A stretch of DNA of 39,077 nucleotides from an uncultured Bacteroidales bacterium (GTDB lineage Bacteria; Bacteroidota; Bacteroidia; Bacteroidales; F082). The stretch spans positions 1 to 39,077 of the forward strand of contig CAMYXP010000010.1 of the NCBI GenBank assembly GCA_947303085.1, written 5' to 3'. The notes under the pieces are model-generated. The model was not told the origin of the DNA. It was given only the letters and a program-made list of their open reading frames with translations, and searched no databases. Positions 8,677 through 17,545 of this stretch are shown piece after piece (positions within the stretch are counted from its first letter, which is position 1; the number at the start of each line of letters is the position of its first letter). The position numbers were made by a program, and so were the translations under genes.

Positions 8677-9171
8677 ATGGCTGTGGAGTCGGTTTTCATA
8701 TTGATAGGTTCGAATCTCGGCGAGCGTAAACTTCTTGTGAATCAGGCATGTAGGATGATGGGTGAGAGGTGTGGAGAGCTGGTCGCGAAGTCGAGGCTTT
8801 ATGAGTCGGAGCCATGGGGTTTTGAGGCTGAACATTGGTTTCTCAATCAGGTGGTTGAGGTTAAGACAACGATGCAGCCCGACGAGCTGATGAAAACGTT
8901 GCTTTCGATAGAGCGTGAGCTGGGTCGTGACCGTAGCGTGCCGCACGAGGGTTATGTCTCGCGTCCGATGGACCTTGACATACTTTATTATGGGGAGAAA
9001 ATCGTTGATACTGAGATGGTTAAGGCACCGCATCCACGTCTGCATGAACGACGTTTCACCTTACTGCCGCTTTGCGATGTGGCACCCGACTTAGTGCATC
9101 CTGTGTTGAAGAAGACCAACAGACAGCTTCTTGAGTTGTGTCGGGATAATGGAAAAGTGAATATATATTAA
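8677..9171 (+). CDS. folK: 2-amino-4-hydroxy-6-hydroxymethyldihydropteridine pyrophosphokinase
   Basis: Folate biosynthesis enzyme that transfers pyrophosphate from ATP to 6-hydroxymethyl-dihydropterin. 164 residues from ATG 8677; the longer reading from 8596 would run through the promoter, so it is rejected. Signatures are GSNLGER (11-17), YESEPWG, FLNQVVEV, RPMDLDILYYG with the two magnesium-binding aspartates, and HPRLHERRFTLLPL. It is followed after 5 bases by a deoxynucleoside kinase gene and is probably co-transcribed with it. Confidence 0.93.
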   Translation: MAVESVFILIGSNLGERKLLVNQACRMMGERCGELVAKSRLYESEPWGFEAEHWFLNQVVEVKTTMQPDELMKTLLSIERELGRDRSVPHEGYVSRPMDLDILYYGEKIVDTEMVKAPHPRLHERRFTLLPLCDVAPDLVHPVLKKTNRQLLELCRDNGKVNIY

Positions 9172-9176
9172 TAGGT

Positions 9177-9815
9177 ATGAGATATAATTTCGTGGCAATA
9201 GAAGGTACGATGGGTGCCGGCAAGACGACGCTCTCTACGATGATTTCCAATGATTTCAATGGAAAGCTTATCCTTGAGGAGTTCGAACCCGACAAAAATC
9301 CGTTTCTCGCCAAGTTTTATGAGAATCCCGACAAGTATGCCTTTCAGGTGGAGATGACGTTCTTAGCGTTGCGTTTCCAACAGCTGAAAGACAAGCTCGG
9401 ACCTCTCGACCTGTTTCACGACTTTATCATCTCCGACTATTATGTGGCGAAGTCGCTCATCTTCTCGCGCGAGAACCTGCAGCCCGATGAGTATGACCTG
9501 TTTTCAAGATTTTTCAATATCATCTTTTCAAATATCCCGAAGCCTGAGCTGATGGTGTATCTGTATCTAGATGTCGAGCATCTGCAGTACAACATTCACA
9601 AGCGTGGCAGGGAATACGAGCAGAAGATTGATGACTCGTATCTCGAGCATCTGCAGCAGGGTTATTTCGATTTTATCAAGCAGCAGAGCGACATGCGCAT
9701 CTTGATTTTAGACACCAATAATATCGATTTTGTGGCAAACAAAAAGGATTACGACAAGATTGTTGAGGCCATCGACCAGCCTTACGATGTCGGAATCCAT
9801 CGACTTGTATTATAA
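9177..9815 (+). CDS. deoxynucleoside kinase
   Basis: Salvage kinase of the dNK/dGK-dAK family that phosphorylates deoxynucleosides with ATP. 212 residues. The P-loop is GTMGAGKTT (10-18). The Glu-Glu-Phe after the second strand (LILEEFEPDKNPFL), FQVEMTFLALRFQQL, and the arginine-rich lid HKRGREYEQKID are typical. The substrate (deoxyadenosine, deoxyguanosine or another) cannot be fixed from the sequence. It shares a transcript with folK and ends at a strong terminator shared with the converging ompA-like gene. Confidence 0.87.
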   Translation: MRYNFVAIEGTMGAGKTTLSTMISNDFNGKLILEEFEPDKNPFLAKFYENPDKYAFQVEMTFLALRFQQLKDKLGPLDLFHDFIISDYYVAKSLIFSRENLQPDEYDLFSRFFNIIFSNIPKPELMVYLYLDVEHLQYNIHKRGREYEQKIDDSYLEHLQQGYFDFIKQQSDMRILILDTNNIDFVANKKDYDKIVEAIDQPYDVGIHRLVL

Positions 9816-9850
9816 AAAAAAGGTCTCCGAAACTCGGAGACCTTTTTTAG
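9814..9850. terminator. bidirectional intrinsic terminator
   Basis: Perfect 10-bp stem AGGTCTCCGA / TCGGAGACCT with loop AAC, flanked by A7 on the left and T6 on the right. It terminates both the folK-dNK transcript and the converging OmpA-type gene. Confidence 0.9.
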
Positions 9851-9866
9851 TTCTTAACACTTCATC

Positions 9867-11153
9867 TTACTTGTTGATGTAGATACGTGTCACTCTGAGG
9901 CCGTTCAAGATCTCGTTGAGTTCAGGATACTTAGCTCTCATCTGGTTCAATGTAGCTGTTGGGTCCTCTGAATTCTTGATCTGTTCAGCGATCTCAGCTT
10001 TGTTAGCGATCTCTGAGTTCTCGAGAGCTGCATAGAAGCCGTCCCAGTCTGAACCTTCGCCTGATGCTTCGAATTCGATGCCTTCAGCCTGGTCGCCGAG
10101 CTGTTTCTGGATGAAGTCGGCTGTTGCCTGTGCGCGGTCTTCTGAGAGCTTCTGGTTCTGCTCATCGTTACCCTCTGGTGAAGCGTGACCGATAGTCTTA
10201 ATCTTGCTGATTTCTCTACCGTTGTCGATGTCGTCGCTAACTTTCTTCGCTTCTTCTTTGTTGGCGTCAGTGTTTTCAACTTCAGCTTTACCAACTTTGA
10301 ATGTGAGGTGAATGTCTTTCTCTTCCCAAACCTTCTCGAATGCTTCTTCCTCTTCAACTTCCGGTTCCGGGCATGGGTTGTTCTTTACGTAGTCGTCGAT
10401 TGCGTCAGCAATAGCTTTGTCGAGATCCGGGCATTCTGGGCATGTTGGACACTCAGGGCATTCTGGCCAAGGTTTAACCTCTTTGCGGCAGAATTTGTAA
10501 GCGATGCCGATGTTTGCATAACCGTACCAGTCGCTGTGTTTGCCGTGGATGTAGTTGTCCAAACCTTCTGTATCGGTCTTCACTGCTACGAAATCAAGAC
10601 CGAGGTCGAATCTCTCTGAAAGGTTGAAACCGAACTTAAGACCGAATGTGTTGTCGTAAACGAGTTTTCTGCCGCCGAAGCTTTTACCTTTGATAGCGCC
10701 GTCTTCGTTGTAACCGTTCAAAATCACTGAACCGTCAGCGACGGTGGTCTTTGTCTTGTGCATGATACCGCCGAGACCGACGTGTGGCATTATAGAAATC
10801 TTACGATCCGGGTTGAAGCTGAAGAACTGGAGGACATCCAAACCGAAGTTGATGTTTGCCTGGAACAGGTTGCATTCGTCGATTGTGAAGAAGTCGTCAT
10901 ATTTACCCTTCAAATTCACATAACCGAGGTTACCGTAGATAGCGAGTTTGTTGTGGAGCATGTAACCGCCGTACAAACCTGCATCCCAGCTTGTCTGATC
11001 CATTTTGAATGGTTGGTTGTCTGACACCATTGTTGTTGCACCACCTTCAAGACCGATAAACCAGTAGTTGGTTGGAGTCTTGTCCTGACCGAAGATAGTC
11101 ATAGGAAGAATTGCTAAAGCAATGATTAGTAATGATTTAGTAAAGTTTTTCAT
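9867..11153 (-). CDS. OmpA-family outer membrane protein
   Basis: 428 residues: signal peptide (about 1-22, ending IFGQ), an N-terminal beta-barrel-like domain (about 25-230, alternating strands with aromatic residues), a cysteine-proline linker with repeated CPECP (about 233-245), and a C-terminal OmpA-like peptidoglycan-binding domain. That domain contains IKTIGHASPEGNDEQNQKLSEDRAQATADFI, here split as GHASPEGNDEQN and LSEDRAQATADF. The role is structural anchoring of the outer membrane to peptidoglycan. The linker cysteines may form disulfides. A -33/-7 promoter precedes a ~50-base AT-rich leader. Confidence 0.87.
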   Translation of the reverse strand: MKNFTKSLLIIALAILPMTIFGQDKTPTNYWFIGLEGGATTMVSDNQPFKMDQTSWDAGLYGGYMLHNKLAIYGNLGYVNLKGKYDDFFTIDECNLFQANINFGLDVLQFFSFNPDRKISIMPHVGLGGIMHKTKTTVADGSVILNGYNEDGAIKGKSFGGRKLVYDNTFGLKFGFNLSERFDLGLDFVAVKTDTEGLDNYIHGKHSDWYGYANIGIAYKFCRKEVKPWPECPECPTCPECPDLDKAIADAIDDYVKNNPCPEPEVEEEEAFEKVWEEKDIHLTFKVGKAEVENTDANKEEAKKVSDDIDNGREISKIKTIGHASPEGNDEQNQKLSEDRAQATADFIQKQLGDQAEGIEFEASGEGSDWDGFYAALENSEIANKAEIAEQIKNSEDPTATLNQMRAKYPELNEILNGLRVTRIYINK

Positions 11154-11204
11154 ATTTTTATAAATTTAATTTTAATTAATTTAATTCCTTATTATTTCAA
11201 ACTA

Positions 11205-11238
11205 CAAAAATAGTCTTTTTTTCGATACAGTTAACAAA
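11205..11238 (-). promoter_or_regulatory. promoter of the OmpA-type gene
   Basis: On the minus strand TTTG (11238-11235) and TATTTTTG (11212-11205) are 22 bases apart, followed by a 51-base leader very rich in A and T, as expected for a highly expressed Bacteroidetes gene. Confidence 0.6.
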
Positions 11239-11267
11239 AACAAATATTTTTTTCAAAAAAAGAAAAA

Positions 11268-11798
11268 TCAGAGTAAAAATCTTAAATCATTGAAAACGTG
11301 ATACATAATGATGCCACCGGTTATCGACACGTTTAATGAGTGTTTTGTGCCTTCCTGCGGAATCTCGATGGCTTGGTCGCAATATTTCAAAACCGCGTCG
11401 TCGACGCCATCCACTTCGTTGCCGAAAATGTAGGCCGATTTTTCGGGAGTGGTGAATTTGTCGAGTTTCACGCTGTTTTCGATCTGTTCGACGGCGAAAA
11501 TCTTGTAACCCTTTTCTTTAAGGTGTTCGCAAGCCTGCGATGTGGTCTCGAAATACTTCCATTCCACGCTCTCGTCGGCGCCCAGTGCGGTCTTGTGAAT
11601 CTCGCGATGCGGCGGACATGCTGTGATTCCGCAGAGGTAGATAGCCTCGATGCGGAAGGCGTCGGCGGTGCGGAAAAACGATCCGACGTTCTCCATCGAA
11701 CGCACATTGTCAAGCACCACGACCACAGGCAACTTCTTAACTTTGTGATAGTCATTGACATTCAAACGATTTAACTCGGGCATTGTTAGCTTGCGCAT
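11268..11798 (-). CDS. TrmH/SpoU family RNA methyltransferase
   Basis: SAM-dependent 2'-O-ribose methyltransferase of the SPOUT class acting on tRNA or rRNA. 176 residues, the short form without an N-terminal substrate-binding domain. Motif 1 is NVGSFFRTADAF (37-48), motif 2 FGNEVDGV (125-132), and motif 3 IPQEGTKHSLNVS (146-158), which forms the trefoil knot. Which RNA is modified cannot be told. It is transcribed away from mutS from a divergent promoter region. Confidence 0.88.
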   Translation of the reverse strand: MRKLTMPELNRLNVNDYHKVKKLPVVVVLDNVRSMENVGSFFRTADAFRIEAIYLCGITACPPHREIHKTALGADESVEWKYFETTSQACEHLKEKGYKIFAVEQIENSVKLDKFTTPEKSAYIFGNEVDGVDDAVLKYCDQAIEIPQEGTKHSLNVSITGGIIMYHVFNDLRFLL

Positions 11799-11815
11799 AA
11801 GATAAATAATTTTTG

Positions 11816-11865
11816 CAAAAATATGATTTTTTTTGGTGCGGTTTCAGGAAAAAAGTGTAATTTTG
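11816..11865. promoter_or_regulatory. divergent trmH-like / mutS promoters
   Basis: Minus-strand TATTTTTG (11823-11816) faces the methyltransferase gene. Plus-strand TTTG (11832-11835) and TAATTTTG (11858-11865), 22 bases apart, face mutS 44 bases further on. Confidence 0.6.
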
Positions 11866-11909
11866 TGCATTGTTAGCATCAATAACTTTTACTTATTTTT
11901 CATTAAAAC

Positions 11910-14516
11910 ATGGCAAATCCCAATGATACCCCTTTGATGAGGCAGTATTATGCATTCAAGGCGAAATACCCTGAAGCGATGTTGTTGTTCCGTGTTGGTG
12001 ATTTTTATGAGACGTATGGCGAGGATGCGGTGAAGTCATCGGAGATTTTGGGTATCGTGCTGACGAAACGTTCCAGTGCCATGGCTCAAAGCGTCGAGCT
12101 GGCAGGATTTCCGCATCACGCTCTCGACACATATCTGCCGAAGCTGGTGAAAGCCGGCCTGAAAGTGGCTGTGTGTGAACAGCTTGAGGATCCGAAAGCC
12201 GCAAAAGGCTTGGTGAAACGTGGTGTGGTGGAGCTTGTCACGCCGGGCATCACCTACGACGATAACGTGCTGACACAGAAGGAAAACAACTTCCTGGCAT
12301 CGGTGCATCTCGAGAAAAACGAGAGCGGAATAGCGTTTTTGGATGTCTCGACAGGCGAGTTTTACCTCACACAAGGCAATAATGAATATATCGATAAGCT
12401 TCTGCAAAGCTTCAACCCGTCGGAAGTGCTGTGCCAACGCAACAAACGCCGTGAGTTTATTGAGACTTTCAGCGATAAATATTTCCTGACGGTTTTTGAC
12501 GACTGGGTGTTTACCGACGACTATGCCAACGACATCCTGACACGTCATTTCAACACCACATCATTGAAAGGCTTTGGTGTCGACGACTTTCCGAAAGGTA
12601 TTGTGGCGGCAGGCGCTGCGATACATTATCTCCATGAGACTCAACACGATAAGATAAGTTATATCACCTCGCTTTCGCGCATCGACCAGGGACAGTTTGT
12701 GTGGCTCGACAAGTTCACGATTCGAAATTTGGAGTTGCTAAGCACCCCGAATCCTAATGCGAAAACGTTGATTGACGTGGTCGACAAGACCGTCTCGCCA
12801 ATGGGTTCGCGTTTGCTGCGCCGATGGATCTCGCTGCCGCTGAAAAACAAAGAGCAGATTCAGGCGAGATACGAGGTTGTCGATTATTTTTATAAAAACA
12901 GAGACATTATCGCCAAATTCCAGGACGCTATCAGGCAAGTAGGTGATTTGGAGAGACTTATCTCCAAGGTGTCGCTCGCTCGGGTAAACCCTCGCGAGCT
13001 TCTGCAGGTGTCACGGGCGTTGGAACAGATAAAAATAATCCGTGAGCTTTGTCAAGAAAGCGATAACGCTTCGGTAAAGGCGTTTGCTGAGCAGCTAAAT
13101 CCTTGTGAATCAATTTGTAACAGGATTAAAAAAGAGATTAAAGCCGATGCGCCGGCAGTCACGTCGAAAGGTAATGTCATTGCCGAGGGCGTGAACGCTG
13201 AACTCGACGAATTGAGAGATTTGTCGCGTTCAGGCAAGGATTACCTTATTAATATCCAGAAGCGTGAGGTGGAGGCGACGGGAATTTCGTCGTTGAAAGT
13301 AGGGTTCAACAATGTGTTCGGATATTATCTGGAGGTCACCAACACACACAAAGACAAGGTGCCGTCAGAATGGATCCGCAAGCAGACACTGGCAAATGCC
13401 GAGCGTTACATCACTGAGGAGCTGAAAGAATACGAGCAGAAGATTCTTGGAGCAGAGGAGAGGATACAAGTCATTGAAGATCAGGTTTATTCGGAGCTGA
13501 TTGCGGCGACGGCTGAGTTTGTGGCACCTATACAGCTCGACGCGGCTTTGGTGGCGAAGATCGACTGTCTGGTGAATTTCGGCTACATCGCGTTGAACAA
13601 CAACTATGTGATGCCTACCGTCGACGAGTCGTATGTCATTGATATTAAAGAAGGTAGACATCCTGTCATTGAGCAGATGATGCCGGTGGGAGAGGAGTAC
13701 ATCTCCAACGACGTGTATCTTGACCGAGAGAAACAGCAAATCATAATAATCACCGGACCTAACATGTCGGGTAAGTCGGCATTGCTGAGGCAGACGGCGC
13801 TCATAGTGCTTTTGGCGCAGATAGGCTCGTTTGTGCCGGCATCGGAGGCACGTATAGGCTTGGTTGACAAGATTTTTACCCGTGTAGGCGCTTCAGATAA
13901 CATCTCATCGGGCGAGTCGACGTTTATGGTTGAGATGAACGAGACGGCTTCGATTTTGAACAATGTCTCGAACCGCAGTTTGATTTTGTTGGATGAGATA
14001 GGCCGTGGAACCAGCACCTACGACGGCATCAGCATCGCATGGGCGATAACGGAGTATCTGCACGAGCATCCGACGATGCGTGCCAAGGTGATGTTTGCCA
14101 CTCATTATCACGAACTTAACGAGATGGAGGCTTCGTTTAAGAGGATTAAAAACTACCATGTTACTGTTAAGGAAGTGGGAAATAAAGTGGTGTTTTTGAG
14201 GAAGTTGAAGAAAGGTGGCAGCGCGCACAGCTTCGGTATACATGTGGCTGCGATGGCGGGAATGCCGCGCAAGGTCATCGACAGGGCCGATGCTTTGCTC
14301 GCCATGCTTGAGAAGTCGCACTCGCACGACAACCTCGACGAGGCCATCAAGGAAAGCAAGCAGATCGACGACATGCAGCTCAGCTTCATCCAGCTCGACG
14401 ACCCGCTGTTGTTGCAAATCAAAGACGACATCCTCAACATTAACATCGACACTTTGACTCCAGTTGAGGCTCTGATGAAGCTCAACGAGATCAAGAAAAT
14501 GCTGAAAAATTATTGA
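11910..14516 (+). CDS. mutS: DNA mismatch repair protein MutS
   Basis: Recognises base mismatches and starts methyl-independent mismatch repair together with MutL. 868 residues, the normal MutS1 length. The mismatch-contacting F-x-E motif is present in FRVGDFYETYGEDA near residue 35. The ATPase carries Walker A GPNMSGKS (616-623), the SSGESTFMVEM block, Walker B LILLDEIGRGTSTYDG and FATHYHEL. The C-terminus has the helical dimerisation segment. It is monocistronic as far as visible; two tRNA-Gly genes follow after 336 bases. Confidence 0.96.
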   Translation: MANPNDTPLMRQYYAFKAKYPEAMLLFRVGDFYETYGEDAVKSSEILGIVLTKRSSAMAQSVELAGFPHHALDTYLPKLVKAGLKVAVCEQLEDPKAAKGLVKRGVVELVTPGITYDDNVLTQKENNFLASVHLEKNESGIAFLDVSTGEFYLTQGNNEYIDKLLQSFNPSEVLCQRNKRREFIETFSDKYFLTVFDDWVFTDDYANDILTRHFNTTSLKGFGVDDFPKGIVAAGAAIHYLHETQHDKISYITSLSRIDQGQFVWLDKFTIRNLELLSTPNPNAKTLIDVVDKTVSPMGSRLLRRWISLPLKNKEQIQARYEVVDYFYKNRDIIAKFQDAIRQVGDLERLISKVSLARVNPRELLQVSRALEQIKIIRELCQESDNASVKAFAEQLNPCESICNRIKKEIKADAPAVTSKGNVIAEGVNAELDELRDLSRSGKDYLINIQKREVEATGISSLKVGFNNVFGYYLEVTNTHKDKVPSEWIRKQTLANAERYITEELKEYEQKILGAEERIQVIEDQVYSELIAATAEFVAPIQLDAALVAKIDCLVNFGYIALNNNYVMPTVDESYVIDIKEGRHPVIEQMMPVGEEYISNDVYLDREKQQIIIITGPNMSGKSALLRQTALIVLLAQIGSFVPASEARIGLVDKIFTRVGASDNISSGESTFMVEMNETASILNNVSNRSLILLDEIGRGTSTYDGISIAWAITEYLHEHPTMRAKVMFATHYHELNEMEASFKRIKNYHVTVKEVGNKVVFLRKLKKGGSAHSFGIHVAAMAGMPRKVIDRADALLAMLEKSHSHDNLDEAIKESKQIDDMQLSFIQLDDPLLLQIKDDILNINIDTLTPVEALMKLNEIKKMLKNY

Positions 14517-14716
14517 TTTTTGTCGTCATTTTTCGGCTGCCGCTTTTTTTCAAAAATCGAAGGCCTTCAAAATTGACGACTAATGACTTTTTGATGAATA
14601 TCATTAGTTGTCATTCTTTAGCTGATGCTTTGCTTCGCAAATCAAGGCTAAATCATTGACAATTAATGATATTAAAAATTTTTTCAAAAAAATGTTGCAG
14701 GTATTAAAAAATGTAG
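14517..14716. other. intergenic stretch with related inverted repeats
   Basis: No gene seen. It holds a 12-bp stem GACGACTAATGA (14575-14586) / TCATTAGTTGTC (14601-14612), and a further similar copy TGACAATTAATGAT near 14657. GTCGTCA (14522) can also pair with TGACGAC (14574). The first stem can serve as a mutS terminator although no T-run follows. Confidence 0.4.
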
Positions 14717-14724
14717 TATTTTTG
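14695..14724 (+). promoter_or_regulatory. promoter of the tRNA cluster
   Basis: TTG (14695-14697) and TATTTTTG (14717-14724) are 19 bases apart. The predicted leader of about 120 bases before the first tRNA contains several small hairpins, the last of which (CCGCAATTTTT / AAAAATTGCGG) includes the first bases of the tRNA. Confidence 0.6.
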
Positions 14725-14852
14725 CACCGCAATTCCAAATAGGAATTTGCAGTTGTTCCAAAGCGGACTTTTTGGAGCAGCGAGCGCAGTGCCAAACTTG
14801 TTTGAGCAATGCCGAGTCGCGACAAAAAGCCGCAATTTTTGGGACAAAAATT

Positions 14853-14928
<76 letters not shown>

Positions 14929-15024
14929 AGTTCATTGAAAGAATTAAAGCTGCAAAATTCTCGTAGTATTGTACTACAATGGCTTTCAATAGAAGAAAAG
15001 CCGCAAAATTTTGCAGGATTCGTT

Positions 15025-15100
<76 letters not shown>

Positions 15101-15109
15101 GATATAAGT

Positions 15110-15194
15110 GCCTGAGTGGCGGAATCGGTAGACGCGCCGGACTTAAAATCCTGTGTCCATTGTGGACGTGCCGGTTCGACCCCGGCCTCAGGTA
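15110..15194 (+). tRNA. tRNA-Leu(TAA)
   Basis: Class II tRNA of 85 bases. Acceptor GCCTGAG / CTCAGGT, anticodon loop CTTAAAA (anticodon TAA), long variable arm GTGTCCATTGTGGACGT, T-loop GTTCGACC. CCA is not encoded (the bases after the discriminator A are CAA), in contrast to the two Gly genes. It starts 9 bases after the second tRNA-Gly. Confidence 0.93.
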
Positions 15195-15209
15195 CAAATT
15201 ATAAAAAAT

Positions 15210-15247
15210 AATCCCTTGTAAATCAACGATTTGCAAGGGATTTTTCT
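15210..15247 (+). terminator. terminator of the tRNA operon
   Basis: AATCCCTTG-T-AAATC pairs with GATTT-G-CAAGGGATT (15 bp including one G:T pair) around a 3-base loop, then TTTTTC. It is placed directly after tRNA-Leu. Confidence 0.85.
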
Positions 15248-15314
15248 TTTTTAGGTAGTAAAAGGGTAGCAAATTTCAACAAGATTAAGGGCTTATTTTT
15301 GAAAAAAAGGAGAC

Positions 15315-15348
15315 AAAAAAGGTGCAAATGAAACAAAACATTTGCACC
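15315..15348 (-). terminator. minus-strand terminator of the DUF6266-like array
   Basis: Perfect 10-bp stem GGTGCAAATG / CATTTGCACC (15321-15330 and 15339-15348), followed on the minus strand by TTTTTTG. It is the stronger of two candidate terminators after the last gene of the array. Confidence 0.6.
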
Positions 15349-15448
15349 AAAAATTCCAAATTTCTAACCCTTTTGGCAAGGATTAGAGACTGCAAAAATA
15401 CACAAAATTTTGAGAAAAAAGCGTAAAATTTGGCTAAAAAATGGAAAA

Positions 15449-15472
15449 CGGCCACCCGGGGAAGGGTGACCG
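15449..15472 (-). terminator. second minus-strand hairpin after the DUF6266-like array
   Basis: CGGCCACCC / GGGTGACCG stem with one mismatch, followed on the minus strand by GTTTTCC and a later T-run. It lies about 55 bases after the stop of the last array gene. The remaining part of 15248-15524 is AT-rich, with no gene. Confidence 0.45.
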
Positions 15473-15524
15473 AAAACCGAAATCAAAAGTCAAAAATGTT
15501 GATAACTTGTCAGAAGTTTCAGAG

Positions 15525-16163
15525 TTATTCCAATAAAAATACGCCACAATAGTGAGAATTGGAGATTAATTTTCCATCTGCAGAGCGCATTGTGATGTAA
15601 ACGTGAATGTGATCACCAACCCACTCATCGGGAAATTCGCAGTGGGTGCTGTGTGTTGAACGGGTGAAGCCGTTCATGAAGTACGTCACTTCTTTCTTAT
15701 CGGCATTACAAACGACGACCATTGAGATATCATCGGCTTTGGCGTTGCCAGAGCCTGAATTGTCCTGCCATAGGAAATCAATTCCGTTATAATTGGCATA
15801 GACTGTTTCGACGATGGGCTGCGTTAGCAGGCCATGTGACCAGACCAGCTTGGAATAAACTGGGCTGTAATCGGGATAGTCGCCAGTGATGGCGTTGCGC
15901 ATCATTTGTGACGCAGCATAGTTTAATGGAGATTGACGCTTGGCAACATCTTTGAAGCCGATGTTGATGAACTCTGCAGCTGGCTGCAGGAAGTTGCGAG
16001 CAAACTCCATCTTGGTGCGCTGAGCGATCTGCTTCTCAGTGCGAGGATTGCGGGTGTGGGTTGGAATGCCTTTCATATAGGTGATTCCCTTCCATGAAGA
16101 GCCTATAACAGTGCCAACCTTACCGTTGAATCCGCCTAAAATACCTTGTTTTATTGTTCCCAT
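15525..16163 (-). CDS. DUF6266-like protein, type A (fourth of four)
   Basis: 212 residues of unknown function. It begins MGTIKQGILGGFNGKVGTVI then GSSWKG, the hallmark of the DUF6266-like proteins common in Bacteroidetes. The remainder contains FLQPAAEFINIGFKD, NAITGDYPDYSP, DNSGSGNAKADD and a beta-rich end. It shares these blocks with the gene at 17546, defining a type A subgroup. There is no signal peptide or membrane helix; the glycine-rich start is conserved and the rest diverges. Last gene of a minus-strand array with 21-28-base gaps, followed by two hairpins. Confidence 0.75.
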   Translation of the reverse strand: MGTIKQGILGGFNGKVGTVIGSSWKGITYMKGIPTHTRNPRTEKQIAQRTKMEFARNFLQPAAEFINIGFKDVAKRQSPLNYAASQMMRNAITGDYPDYSPVYSKLVWSHGLLTQPIVETVYANYNGIDFLWQDNSGSGNAKADDISMVVVCNADKKEVTYFMNGFTRSTHSTHCEFPDEWVGDHIHVYITMRSADGKLISNSHYCGVFLLE

Positions 16164-16184
16164 ATACTTAAAATTTAATTGTTA

Positions 16185-16841
16185 TTATTCATCTTCTTCG
16201 TTGATTCTCATACTGTGGAAATCCAAGCAGTTGTTGGACACCTGACCGAGTGACTTGTCGTAAACAAACACCCAGCCAATGAGATCCTTGTTTTCATCAA
16301 TCGGAAATCCATGAATAGTAAGTGAAGTTCCTGTTGTGAATGGCTGGTCGTGGACGTGAGTGAACCAGGTGTTAGAAACTTTATCGTAGAGAATAAGAAT
16401 GAAGCCTGGAAAATCCACTTCTGAATTGTCGTACTGGATTGCTCCAACATACCAATTGCCATTTTCTGCAGGGTCATCGATGACAAACATATCGAAGCAC
16501 TGCAGAAAGCCTTTGGATAGCTGCAATTTCTTATAGATTACCACTGGCTCTCCACCATGGTTCTCAATAGCGCCTGGATAATTGATCTTGACGGCTTTAT
16601 TGAATGTTGACATACCATGATCATAGTCGCCAAAAGTCAACCGCAATGTTGAGGCTATTGGCCTCAGAACTTCGATAATGGCGCTCAGCGCACGCTGGCA
16701 GAACAATGTTCCCCACGTTGCTTGGGTTGTATAATGCTGTGGCATGCCACGCATATAAGCCTTGCCTTTCCAGCTGGCACCGATAACGGTGCCAACTTTG
16801 CCGGAAAAGCCTCCGAGAATACCTTGTTTAATTGTTCCCAT
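16185..16841 (-). CDS. DUF6266-like protein, type B (third of four)
   Basis: 218 residues, function unknown. The N-terminus is the common MGTIKQGILGGFSGKVGTVI block. After this it follows the type B pattern shared with the gene at 16870: RPIASTLRLTFG, GMSTFNKAVKINY, PVVIYKKLQLSKG, and a C-terminal part with VSNTWFTHVHDQPF and GQVSN. It differs from its neighbours in the usual KNPRTxxQ segment, which here reads YTTQATWGTLFCQRA. Probably co-transcribed with the other three. Confidence 0.75.
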   Translation of the reverse strand: MGTIKQGILGGFSGKVGTVIGASWKGKAYMRGMPQHYTTQATWGTLFCQRALSAIIEVLRPIASTLRLTFGDYDHGMSTFNKAVKINYPGAIENHGGEPVVIYKKLQLSKGFLQCFDMFVIDDPAENGNWYVGAIQYDNSEVDFPGFILILYDKVSNTWFTHVHDQPFTTGTSLTIHGFPIDENKDLIGWVFVYDKSLGQVSNNCLDFHSMRINEEDE

Positions 16842-16869
16842 AATCTTTATATTGTTTTGTTTTGAAAAA

Positions 16870-17526
16870 TTAACCGCCCATTACCATTACATCGGCGATT
16901 GGATTAGATACCTTACCAGTGGCTGGGTCGTAGGTACAGGCGAATCCCAGATATTCTTTGTCGCCGTAGAGAGGCATGCCGCCTGTAAATTCGAGTGTCT
17001 CACCAACATGATAGTGTTCTTTGATAATAGCAGAGAACCAGACGTTGTCTGCGACATCGTAGATAAAGATAATTAAGCCGTCGAATTCAGGATAAGTACC
17101 TTCTTCATCCATGGTTTCCAAAATTGTGGAAACGTAGTAGAAGCCGTTTTCATCCATATCTTCAATCATGAGGTGTTTGAAAGGAGAAAGAGTTCCTTTT
17201 GATAGGATTAGCTTTGAATAGTCAACGACTGGAGTCCCCTCCTGATTGACCACAGCTGCGTGATAATTTACAGAAACAGCTTTGTTATAGCCTGACATTT
17301 TACCAGCACTTTTTGCAAAAGTGAGGCTTAATGTGGATGCTATCGGACGCAAAGCCAGCGCAATGGCTTTCATGGCATTGCGCTGGTAGATTTGCCCCGC
17401 CGTGCGGGGGTTCTTGATGTGCTGTGCGCGGCCACGCATGTAGGCGGTGCCTTTCCAGGAAGAGCCTACCACAGTGCCGACTTTGCCGTTGAACCCCCCG
17501 AGAATACCTTGCTTAATAGTTCCCAT
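16870..17526 (-). CDS. DUF6266-like protein, type B (second of four)
   Basis: 218 residues, function unknown. Common start MGTIKQGILGGFNGKVGTVV, then KNPRTAGQIYQRNAMKA, RPIASTLSLTFAK, MSGYNKAVSVNYHAAV, PVVDYSKLILSKG and VADNVWFSAI, which align with the type B gene at 16185. The C-terminal halves of both type B genes have similar length but diverge strongly, suggesting that this half is under diversifying change. Confidence 0.75.
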   Translation of the reverse strand: MGTIKQGILGGFNGKVGTVVGSSWKGTAYMRGRAQHIKNPRTAGQIYQRNAMKAIALALRPIASTLSLTFAKSAGKMSGYNKAVSVNYHAAVVNQEGTPVVDYSKLILSKGTLSPFKHLMIEDMDENGFYYVSTILETMDEEGTYPEFDGLIIFIYDVADNVWFSAIIKEHYHVGETLEFTGGMPLYGDKEYLGFACTYDPATGKVSNPIADVMVMGG

Positions 17527-17545
17527 GGTACAGCGGTTTTAATGG